Positions 1-5,809 of a stretch of 12,161 bases of DNA are shown one piece after another. The notes under the pieces are model-generated. The model ran no database searches, was not told where the DNA came from, and was given only the letters and a program-made list of their open reading frames with translations. The stretch comes from JBHHYN01 sp046757565 (lineage in GTDB: Bacteria > Pseudomonadota > Gammaproteobacteria > Eutrophobiales > Eutrophobiaceae), in NCBI GenBank assembly GCA_046757565.1, contig JBHHYN010000089.1:1-12161 (forward strand). The letters are read 5' to 3'. Each line of letters begins with the position of its first letter. Within the stretch, counting starts at the first letter, position 1. The position numbers and the translations under genes were made by a program.

Positions 1-2
1 GA

Positions 3-86
3 GTGCAGAATATGCAGGAGCAATTATCTGCCGCTCAAAACGCATCAGAACAAGTAAGGGCTCGCCAAGCGTTGAAGTTGGTGTAA
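3..86 (+). CDS. C-terminal tail of an unidentified protein (5' part outside window)
   Basis: The frame starting at base 3 is open from the window edge to a TAA at 84-86 and gives 27 residues. They are rich in Gln, Ala, Glu and Arg (it contains MQEQLSAAQNASEQVRARQ), the composition of a helical or coiled-coil C-terminus. The other two plus frames read less like protein and stop at 55-57 and 106-108. The stretch is too short to assign a family. It is called a gene only because its composition is protein-like and because it would be tail-to-tail with dsbB, so it may be chance. Confidence 0.4.
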   Translation: MQNMQEQLSAAQNASEQVRARQALKLV

Positions 87-216
87 ATGTATTTTCATAG
101 GAAACGGTGGAATCCTTGACAAACAATGGTTTCAATCCGATTTCCAGCGTACTCATGCAATATGCGGGCTAGCCTAGCGTTAAATGCAATCGTTTGCAAC
201 AGTCAGCGGGGTAAAG

Positions 217-245
217 AAAAAAATGCCTCCGCCGTGATCGGGAGG
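217..245 (-). terminator. Rho-independent terminator of dsbB
   Basis: Read on the minus strand just past the dsbB stop, CCTCC (245-241) pairs with GGAGG (230-226). A short inner CG/CG pairing is possible. The hairpin is followed by GCA and then seven T (223-217). An overlapping longer pairing, GGAGGGAC at 241-248 with GTCCCTCC at 266-273, could compete with it and includes the last dsbB codons. A GC stem followed by a T run is the classical intrinsic terminator arrangement. The rest of 87-216 shows nothing I can support. Confidence 0.7.
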
Positions 246-261
246 GACGTTGAGACAGGTT

Positions 262-762
262 CTATGTCCCTCCGGCCAGACGCCCTGTCATGAAATGAAT
301 TATGCTTGCGGCGGCGAGCCCCACAAAACAGAGCAGACTCCACTCTGCAATGCTCAGGGAGAGGAAGGTCCAGTCAATCTGTGCACATTCGCCGGAACCG
401 GTAAAGACCCTTTTCAGGGTGTCCGTTAACGGCAACACTTGCAGCATGTAATCGAGTCCCGGCCCGCATTCAGGGACTTTATCCGCCGGCAGATGTTGCA
501 ACCAAACCTGGCGGCCAGCGATCCCGGCGCCGCCAATGGCCGTCACTGAGATCAAACCGCTGTATAGTCGAATCCAGTAGTTTTGCGGTGCATGGATAAA
601 TCCAAACAGGGCGGTAATAGCAACCGCAATATAGGCCAGCCTCTGGAAGATACACAGGGGGCAGGGTTCAAGACCGTCAACGAATTGCAGATAGTATCCG
701 AAGCCGAGCAGGGATACGCAGACGGCGAATAATAACAGGTAATAGGGTCTAGGGGACTTCAT
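262..762 (-). CDS. dsbB: Disulfide bond formation protein B (DsbB)
   Basis: Inner-membrane quinone reductase that re-oxidises the periplasmic thiol oxidase DsbA and passes the electrons to ubiquinone. The 166-residue length is usual for the family. The first periplasmic loop carries the redox pair CPLC (Cys34, Cys37), directly followed by the conserved FQR. The second loop has Cys99 and Cys126, matching the second pair of E. coli DsbB. Four hydrophobic segments lie at about 8-27, 42-58, 66-82 and 133-156. No Shine-Dalgarno sequence is visible: the bases directly before the ATG are a heptamer repeat array, so the original leader may have been replaced. An intrinsic terminator follows the gene. 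No dsbA is in view. The family call is secure from the cysteine pattern and topology. Confidence 0.95.
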   Translation of the reverse strand: MKSPRPYYLLLFAVCVSLLGFGYYLQFVDGLEPCPLCIFQRLAYIAVAITALFGFIHAPQNYWIRLYSGLISVTAIGGAGIAGRQVWLQHLPADKVPECGPGLDYMLQVLPLTDTLKRVFTGSGECAQIDWTFLSLSIAEWSLLCFVGLAAASIIHFMTGRLAGGT

Positions 763-765
763 AAA

Positions 766-798
766 TTCAGTTCAAGGTTCAGGGTTCAGGTTTCAGGA
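766..798. repeat. TTCARGN heptamer tandem array beside the dsbB start
   Basis: From 766 the plus strand reads TTCAG, TTCAAGG, TTCAGGG, TTCAGGT, TTCAGGA, giving four full 7-base units after a partial one. The array ends 4 bases from the dsbB start codon. A related array with TTCAACG, TTCAAGG and TTCATGG units lies between sdhA and sdhB at 5754-5806, which suggests a dispersed repeat family in this genome. Confidence 0.75.
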
Positions 799-808
799 TC
801 TAGAGTGT

Positions 809-836
809 AAAGTGCAAAGTGCAAAGATGAAAGTGT
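809..836. repeat. AAAGTGC heptamer tandem array
   Basis: Four consecutive 7-base units lie on the plus strand: AAAGTGC, AAAGTGC, AAAGATG, AAAGTGT. The array follows the TTCARGN array after about 10 bases and has the same 7-base period but a different unit. It lies in the dsbB upstream region. No coding sense was found in it. Confidence 0.65.
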
Positions 837-865
837 TTTACTGGAAAGCAATCCGGAAAGAGTAA

Positions 866-960
866 TTCTCGCCAAGACGCAAAGATCGCAAAGCGATAAG
901 GGATTGTTATTTAAGTCATGCAAAAATGCTTTCCTGACGTCTTTGCGCCTTCGCGAGAAA
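866..960. repeat. Imperfect inverted-repeat element upstream of dsbB
   Basis: The left arm begins TTCTCGCCAAGACGCAAAG at 866. The right arm, read on the other strand from 960, begins TTCTCGCGAAGGCGCAAAG. The arms agree at all but two of these 19 bases and enclose roughly 50 bases. From general knowledge, similar GCGAAGGCGCAAAGACGC-type sequences occur as intergenic repeats in various bacterial genomes. There is no transposase, so it is at most a non-autonomous element. It occupies most of the rest of the gap between the yheT-like stop and dsbB. Confidence 0.7.
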
Positions 961-985
961 ACTGTTGACGTTATATGGATGGACA

Positions 986-1951
986 CTAATTACCGATGAA
1001 TTTTTGCAGGTACTCGGGAATGCGTTCTTCCAGCCAATAACGCGCATGCCAGGGAACGTTGCCGCTGATAAATCCAACGTGACCACCTGTTTCTGATAAT
1101 TCCAGGCGCACCTGTTCGGATAATTCGTCAGGTTTCGGAATTACGGCGGGTGTCATAAAGGGATCATCCATGGCATTGATGATTAATACCGGTGTGTGGA
1201 TGTTTTTCAGGAACTGCCGTGAACTACAGCGGTTGTAGTAATCGTCGACGTTCCTGAATCCATGTAAAGGGGCAGTAATCTCATTGTCGAATGACCTGAA
1301 GGTATTCAAATTGAATAGATTACTTAACGCTATCGGTGACTGTTTTCCGGCGAACTTGGAGGCTGTTTTTTTGTGCAGGCGGTGCAACAGATAGTACTGG
1401 TAGAAGCGGGACACGCCTCTTTCCAGCCGGTCTGCGCTATCGCTTAAAATGAACGGGACGGACACTGCTGCCGCGACGGCCAGATATTTTTCGTTTTCAT
1501 CCTCGCCCAGATACTTGAGCAGTGCATTTCCTCCCAATGAATAGCCAACTGCGGCCAGCGGGGTGCCGGGATGGCGCTGCCTTAGTGTTTGCAGGAGATA
1601 GCCGATATCGCCTGTGTCACCGGAATGATAACTGCGGTTGAGCCGGTTGGGTTCACCACTGCAGCCCCTGCAGTGCATAAATACACCGCGCCATCCTTTA
1701 CTGTGTATTGCGGCCATGATCCCCGTCGCATAGGGTGATCGGATGCAACCCTCCAGACCGTGAAAAACGGCGACGATGGGCCCCGGCCGCCTTTCCGTCC
1801 AGCACAGGTCAACAAAATCCCCATCAGGCAGTTCCAGCCGTTCCGGAATCAGCTTCAGACGGGGCAGCCGGCGAAACAGGTGCGGCCACAGGGTCTGTGC
1901 ATGGGGCCCGGGTAACCACCAGGCCGGTTTGAATCTGTTCTCTTTCGTCAT
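986..1951 (-). CDS. yheT: YheT-family alpha/beta hydrolase
   Basis: A 321-residue alpha/beta hydrolase of the YheT/ABHD1-3 type; the physiological substrate of the bacterial members is uncertain. Visible features are an N-terminal KPAWWLPGPHAQTLWP segment, diagnostic of this family (residues 8-23), the oxyanion-hole motif HGLEG (64-68), the nucleophile elbow GYSLGG with Ser138, an acid in NAMDDP (Asp262 or Asp263) and His291 in GGHVGF. No signal peptide is seen, so it is probably cytosolic. The open frame extends upstream to an ATG at 2038, but the extra 29 residues are not family-like, so the ATG at 1951 is preferred even though its ribosome site is weak. It is divergent from the beta-propeller gene and 223 bp from dsbB, so cotranscription with dsbB is uncertain. 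Confidence 0.9.
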   Translation of the reverse strand: MTKENRFKPAWWLPGPHAQTLWPHLFRRLPRLKLIPERLELPDGDFVDLCWTERRPGPIVAVFHGLEGCIRSPYATGIMAAIHSKGWRGVFMHCRGCSGEPNRLNRSYHSGDTGDIGYLLQTLRQRHPGTPLAAVGYSLGGNALLKYLGEDENEKYLAVAAAVSVPFILSDSADRLERGVSRFYQYYLLHRLHKKTASKFAGKQSPIALSNLFNLNTFRSFDNEITAPLHGFRNVDDYYNRCSSRQFLKNIHTPVLIINAMDDPFMTPAVIPKPDELSEQVRLELSETGGHVGFISGNVPWHARYWLEERIPEYLQKFIGN

Positions 1952-2101
1952 ATCTGATGGGTGTTTATCAGCAACCGTCCTATAATGCCCGGCACGGATT
2001 GTGGAAGCCAATACCACTGCTGGCCAGGGTCGGGGCACTATAGAACTTAGTTACAAATGGGTTAAATGAAAATTCAATCTTTGCATTGTAGGGGAAAAAC
2101 C

Positions 2102-3313
2102 ATGGCCGAAACCGGCAACGCCCTGCTTGCCGCCTACAATGCCGCGAGCGCCGGTACTCACCTGCAAGTACAGTGTGACAGCTTCGACACAGGGCTGCGT
2201 ATGTGGCTGATAGAGGCCGGGGTCCGCTATCAGGCGGTACAGAGCGCTTCCGGAGCGTGGCATATCGAGATTGTACGTGGCAGGTCGCCGGGGCAGGGAA
2301 CAGTCCCGGGTCTGCATCACCTGACGGGCGGTTGCTCGGGCATCATCTGGACCTGTGAACGGGCGCAACGTGTCGCCGCCATCGAGTGTGCATCAAGGCG
2401 CATCCTCTGGTGTGCAGAAGTGGCCAAAAAGGCCTCGCATCTTGTCATTGATGCCGATGCACGCTCTCTGTTCGTCGCTGACTCCGCAGCTGATGCCCTG
2501 CTCGTGATTGATGCCGGCAACGGTAAGCTACACTCCAGTCATAGCGCGCCCGGCCGGCCGCAATTGCCTCTCATAACACGCGATGGCATCGTCTGTGTGA
2601 CTGGTGGGGGCAGTGGTACGCTGACCCTGCTCAGGCGGCGGGCGCACGGCCGGTTTCAGGCGCAGATCCTGAACGTCGGTATAGCACCACACGATCCCAT
2701 CGCTACTCAAGATGGAAAATTTTTATTTGTCCCCTGTGCAGGTGAAGGTAGCGTCGTGAGAGTTCGCTTACACGATGGGCGCATCACGGGCAGGTTTCCT
2801 GTGGGTGACGGCCCCACTCACCTGGCCATCCATCCCGATGGTTCAAGGCTGTATGTGGCCAATACCTTTGCCGGTACCTTGACCTGTCTCAGTATCGAAG
2901 GGGACCTGCTTGGGCAGGCGTACAGTGGTCGCTGGGCCCACGTCCCCGCAATAACGCCCGATGGCAGATGGCTCTATGTCGCGAATTTCCATGACGATAC
3001 CCTGACGCTATTCGATGCCGGGACCTTGGACAGGATCGCTACACTGGATACCGATCCCTATCCTCACGGCCTTGATATTACACCCGATGGCCGTCACGTT
3101 ATTGCCACCGGTTTTTCTTCGGACTGCGTGCGTCTCTATTCAGCCGGCCAACACAAGCAACTGGCCCGCATCAGGGTTGGGGCGGGTTCTTCGCATACCT
3201 GCTTTACCCGTGGCAGGCAACTGGCCTGGATTGCCTGTTCGGTCAGTGACCATCTGGCCTGCGTTGATATTGAAAAACAGGCTTGTATCGATGTGTTGCG
3301 CTTACCTGCATGA
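2102..3313 (+). CDS. YVTN-type seven-bladed beta-propeller protein with an N-terminal alpha/beta domain
   Basis: A 403-residue protein without a signal peptide, so probably cytoplasmic; its function is unknown. The ATG at 2102 is chosen because AGGGGA lies 6 bases before it; an in-frame ATG at 2066 has no such site. Residues 1-60 look like a small alpha/beta domain ending in a GAWHIEIVRG strand. This faintly recalls the TusA/DUF2249 fold but lacks its Cys-Pro motif. From about 75 to 400 there are repeats of about 42 residues with the YVTN signature (TPDGRWLYVANFHDDTLTLF at 285-304; YVAN also at 251-254). A histidine recurs at the same place in most blades: 113, 197, 240, 280, 322 and 365. Such rings line the central channel in some metal- or heme-binding propellers, but no cofactor can be claimed here. 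It stands alone on its strand. Confidence 0.8.
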   Translation: MAETGNALLAAYNAASAGTHLQVQCDSFDTGLRMWLIEAGVRYQAVQSASGAWHIEIVRGRSPGQGTVPGLHHLTGGCSGIIWTCERAQRVAAIECASRRILWCAEVAKKASHLVIDADARSLFVADSAADALLVIDAGNGKLHSSHSAPGRPQLPLITRDGIVCVTGGGSGTLTLLRRRAHGRFQAQILNVGIAPHDPIATQDGKFLFVPCAGEGSVVRVRLHDGRITGRFPVGDGPTHLAIHPDGSRLYVANTFAGTLTCLSIEGDLLGQAYSGRWAHVPAITPDGRWLYVANFHDDTLTLFDAGTLDRIATLDTDPYPHGLDITPDGRHVIATGFSSDCVRLYSAGQHKQLARIRVGAGSSHTCFTRGRQLAWIACSVSDHLACVDIEKQACIDVLRLPA

Positions 3314-3372
3314 TGTCAAGCAACCGCTGATTAATCAGTGAGGGGACTTGATAATCTCTACGGGTCGTTTCC

Positions 3373-4416
3373 TTAACCTTTTTCGACGGGATAAGGCAGG
3401 GGCTCGAAATCAAGCACCGGCCCGTCCACGTTACCCAGGTGGGCCCGGTTACTGCCGGCCTTGTCGATATCCACAACGGCGAGCACCTGTAACCCTTTTT
3501 CCGGATGGATGGCAGCATTGACAATCGTTCCTATGGGATGATCGAACTTCTGCATATAGAGTCGGGTCCCGGTATCGGCAGGTGTATCCGGGGGCAGCGA
3601 TGCGAGAAACAGGCGTTGTTTTAAGCGGCCGCGATAATGCAGGCGTCCGACAATCTCCTGTCCCGTATAGCAGCCCTTATCAAAACTGACGCCATCCAGA
3701 CAATCCAGGTTCAGGGATTGAGGCAACAGGCTTTCGCTGGAATGTTTGTTGATCCAGGCGAAACCGGACAATACATCCTGAAGTTGCCAGTAGCGGCTGC
3801 CCACGGGAACAAAATCCTGCGTCAGTGTTTGCCACAGTTGCCGCATCGGTTGTTCCGGACCAACGACGATCATCCGGATTCCTTCACCATGAAGCGGGAT
3901 CACATTCAACTCATGATGCCTGATTATTTTCATTGAATGTTTTCGTATGACATCGCCCAGGCCGGCCACCTGCAGGCGTTGTCTGTCTCTGGCGAGGATA
4001 CCCATGCGTATTAATTCATTGCCACGATCATCAATGGAGACATCGGCACGCAGGACATACATTTGCAGCTTTTTTATGAAGGATTGTTTCAGTTCATCAG
4101 GCAGAAGCAGAAAATATCTGTTGTTCAGTCTGAAAATGATGAAGTTGGCAATAACCCTGCCTTTGGGATTACACCAGGCACTGAACTGAAAACAGGCATC
4201 GTGGAGTTTCCTGATGTCACTGGTGAACTGGCCTTGAAGAAACACTTCCGCATTGGCGCCACTGATTACTACGATCGCCAGGGAGGATAAATCAGTGATA
4301 AAATTCCGCAACACCGCCGCCCGGGTCTCGTCCTTCGGCCGGCCGAAATCCTGCACTGAATTGCCCTCAATACGTGCGCCGTTACCCGTCAGAAATGCCT
4401 GCCAGCCTGATGCCAT
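3373..4416 (-). CDS. ygfZ: YgfZ/GcvT-like folate-binding protein
   Basis: A tetrahydrofolate-binding protein of the YgfZ (COG0354, mitochondrial IBA57-like) family that helps keep certain Fe-S enzymes active and affects tRNA modification. It has 347 residues, close to the family length. The signature KGCYTGQE is at 247-254 with the essential Cys249. It is followed by IVGRLHYRG, and the N-terminal part has the GcvT-like LQGQFTSDI (60-68) and CNPKGRV (82-88). It starts 15 bases after the sdhE stop and so is probably the last gene of the sdh transcript. This suits a role in maturing the Fe-S subunit SdhB, although that link is inferred from position. No strong terminator follows; the gap to the convergent propeller gene is 59 bp. 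Confidence 0.93.
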   Translation of the reverse strand: MASGWQAFLTGNGARIEGNSVQDFGRPKDETRAAVLRNFITDLSSLAIVVISGANAEVFLQGQFTSDIRKLHDACFQFSAWCNPKGRVIANFIIFRLNNRYFLLLPDELKQSFIKKLQMYVLRADVSIDDRGNELIRMGILARDRQRLQVAGLGDVIRKHSMKIIRHHELNVIPLHGEGIRMIVVGPEQPMRQLWQTLTQDFVPVGSRYWQLQDVLSGFAWINKHSSESLLPQSLNLDCLDGVSFDKGCYTGQEIVGRLHYRGRLKQRLFLASLPPDTPADTGTRLYMQKFDHPIGTIVNAAIHPEKGLQVLAVVDIDKAGSNRAHLGNVDGPVLDFEPLPYPVEKG

Positions 4417-4431
4417 AGATGCTTCAGTATA

Positions 4432-4680
4432 TCAGATGGGGGAGGGAGTGAGATTCCGGAAATAGTGAATGATAGGTATATAGTCAGGGTTTTCCGGTTC
4501 AGACTTGTCCATGATCCAGGCAAGGATATCCAGGTCTGCTTCCTCCAGAAAGCGTTCAAACAGTTTTTTTTCTCTATCGGTAAGGCCCGGATAACACTGT
4601 TCGATAAAGCGTTGGCACAGAATATCCATTTCCAGAACGCCACGCCGACAGCGCCACAGCAGGCCGGATCGATCACCCAT
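4432..4680 (-). CDS. sdhE: FAD assembly factor SdhE (YgfY/CptB family)
   Basis: A small 82-residue helical protein that assists covalent attachment of FAD to SdhA; the mitochondrial homologue is SDHAF2/Sdh5. The family motif RGxxE is present as RRGVLEMD, with Arg13, Gly14 and Glu17. It is followed by the typical helical pattern of LTDREKKLFERFLEEADLDI and a C-terminal Trp/Asp segment (AWIMDKSEPENPDY). GAGGG stands about 8 bases before the ATG. It lies behind sdhB, separated by a 230-bp AT-rich inverted-repeat element, and directly in front of ygfZ. A shifted frame over the same bases (4389-4676) lacks family features. Older literature treats the family as the CptB antitoxin to YgfX; the flavinylation role is better supported. 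Confidence 0.95.
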   Translation of the reverse strand: MGDRSGLLWRCRRGVLEMDILCQRFIEQCYPGLTDREKKLFERFLEEADLDILAWIMDKSEPENPDYIPIIHYFRNLTPSPI

Positions 4681-4715
4681 CTCTATTAACCCTCATCGCC
4701 AAAACCCTTAATAAC

Positions 4716-4945
4716 TCACCACAGAGACACGGAGTACACAGAGGAATTAAAACTTTTTTCCTATAAAAAAAATTATAATTTTATAGAAATTAATTGGTTG
4801 TAACTCCACCGCTCTGAGGTTTCTATAGTGTTTTATAGTATTCACGAAACCATTAGAAAAGGCGAAACTTACCGAGAAAATAAAAAAGTAATCCTTGCAA
4901 AAAATCAATTTAAAGTTCTCTGTGTACTCCGTGTCTCTGTGGTGA
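4716..4945. repeat. MITE-like element with perfect 28-bp terminal inverted repeats between sdhB and sdhE
   Basis: Bases 4716-4743 (starting TCACCACAGAGACACGGAG) are the exact reverse complement of 4918-4945. The 174 bases between are strikingly AT-rich compared with the neighbouring genes and include the palindrome AAAATTATAATTTT. Pairing breaks down just outside the arms, so the element has sharp ends. No clear target-site duplication is seen and there is no transposase. From general knowledge, CACAGAGACACGGAGTACACAGAG-like sequences are common intergenic repeats in diverse bacteria. The right arm ends 7 bases beyond the sdhB stop. Reading frames across it are repeat-derived and not taken as genes. 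In RNA the arms would form a long hairpin between sdhB and sdhE. Confidence 0.85.
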
Positions 4946-4952
4946 ATAGTGT

Positions 4953-5732
4953 TTACATTGTCCGGGAGACGAGCAGTTTCTTGATCTTGGCGATGGCCTT
5001 GGCGGGATTCAGGCTCTTCGGGCAGGTATTGGTGCAATTCATTATGGTATGACAGCGGTAGAGCCGGAACGGATCTTCCAGTTCGTCCAGACGTTCACCG
5101 GCATTCTCATCCCTGCTGTCTATGATCCAGCGATAGGCCTGCAACAGGGCGGCAGGCCCCAGATAGCGCTCCGAGTTCCACCAGTAGCTGGGACAGGCGG
5201 TTGAGCAGCATGCACACAGGACACATTCATACAGACCGTCAAGTTGCGCGCGGTTTTCTCTCGATTGCAGCCGTTCGGCGTCCGGTTGCGGCGTGTAAGT
5301 CTGCATCCAGGGTTTGATGGATGCATACTGTGCATAGAAATGGCTGAGGTCCGCGACCAGATCTTTCCTGATCTTCATATGCGGCAATGGATAGATGGCG
5401 ATATCGCCCTGAAAATCAGCGATCTCCTTGGTGCATGCCAGGGTATTGGTGCCGTTGATATTCATGGCGCAGGAGCCGCACACCCCTTCACGGCAGGAGC
5501 GGCGGAAAGTAAGTGTCGGGTCCAGTTCGTTCTTGATATAGATAATGGCGTCCAGCACCATAGTGCCACATTGGTCCAGATCGATCTCGAAACTATCGAT
5601 ACGGGGAGTTTCACCACTGTCCGGGTCCCAACGGTAGACACGGATGGTCCTTCTGTTGTTGGCGCCGTTTGCGGCAGAAACAGTTTTGCCTGTTTTTATT
5701 TTTGAATTTTTAGGTAATGTAAATTGTGCCAT
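4953..5732 (-). CDS. sdhB: Succinate dehydrogenase iron-sulfur subunit
   Basis: The 259-residue electron-transfer subunit of complex II carries electrons from FAD on SdhA to ubiquinone through three clusters. The [2Fe-2S] ligands are Cys80, Cys85, Cys88 (CREGVCGSC) and Cys100. The [4Fe-4S] site is Cys170, Cys173, Cys176 plus Cys237. The [3Fe-4S] site is Cys180, Cys227 and Cys233. The quinone-site segment ACPSYWWNSERYLGPAALLQ follows Cys180. The N-terminus is extended by about 25 polar residues before RTIRVYRWDPDSG, where homologues begin to align. The ATG at 5732 has only a weak GGG ribosome site. The 77-base gap to sdhA holds a heptamer repeat array, unlike the very tight sdhC-sdhD-sdhA spacing. 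Confidence 0.97.
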   Translation of the reverse strand: MAQFTLPKNSKIKTGKTVSAANGANNRRTIRVYRWDPDSGETPRIDSFEIDLDQCGTMVLDAIIYIKNELDPTLTFRRSCREGVCGSCAMNINGTNTLACTKEIADFQGDIAIYPLPHMKIRKDLVADLSHFYAQYASIKPWMQTYTPQPDAERLQSRENRAQLDGLYECVLCACCSTACPSYWWNSERYLGPAALLQAYRWIIDSRDENAGERLDELEDPFRLYRCHTIMNCTNTCPKSLNPAKAIAKIKKLLVSRTM

Positions 5733-5753
5733 AATTAAAACCCGTTTATAAAG

Positions 5754-5806
5754 TTCAACGTTTCAAGGTTCATGGTTCAACGTTAAAGACCATGAACCAT
5801 AAACCA
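5754..5806. repeat. TTCAnGG heptamer array with inverted repeat in the sdhA-sdhB gap
   Basis: The plus strand has units TTCAACG, TTTCAAGG, TTCATGG and TTCAACG from 5754 to 5782. Units of the same kind in the opposite orientation (CCATGAA, CCATAAA) follow to 5806. GGTTCATGGT (5767-5776) is the perfect reverse complement of ACCATGAACC (5789-5798), so a 10-bp hairpin with a 12-base loop can form in the mRNA. The units match the array beside dsbB at 766-798. The array fills nearly the whole gap between the sdhA stop and the sdhB leader. Confidence 0.8.
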
Positions 5807-5809
5807 TTT

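Noticed and set aside
116..144. TTGACA at 116-121 as a promoter on the plus strand
   Set aside because: The -10 position reads GATTTC, and the only gene downstream is dsbB on the opposite strand.
786..986. 66-residue minus-strand frame in the yheT-dsbB gap
   Set aside because: It is a translation of tandem and inverted repeats, with no protein-like features.
1981..1986. TATAAT as the -10 box of the beta-propeller gene
   Set aside because: No acceptable -35 box stands 16-18 bases before it, and the leader would be over 100 bases. It remains possible but is not supported.
1952..2038. Longer start of the yheT-like gene at 2038
   Set aside because: The extra 29 residues are unlike the family, which begins close to the KPAWWLPGPHAQT segment.
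3327..3338. Palindrome CTGATTAATCAG between the propeller gene and ygfZ as a terminator
   Set aside because: With a usable loop the stem is only about 4 bp and no T run follows on either strand.
4747..5052. Frames of 96 and 74 residues crossing the sdhB-sdhE gap
   Set aside because: They read through the inverted-repeat arms (TEYTEN- and LCVLRVSVV-type peptides) and the sdhB end; such peptides are repeat artefacts.
5244..5705. 153-residue plus-strand frame opposite sdhB
   Set aside because: It lies opposite a secure gene with all cluster cysteines and shows no domain or ribosome site.
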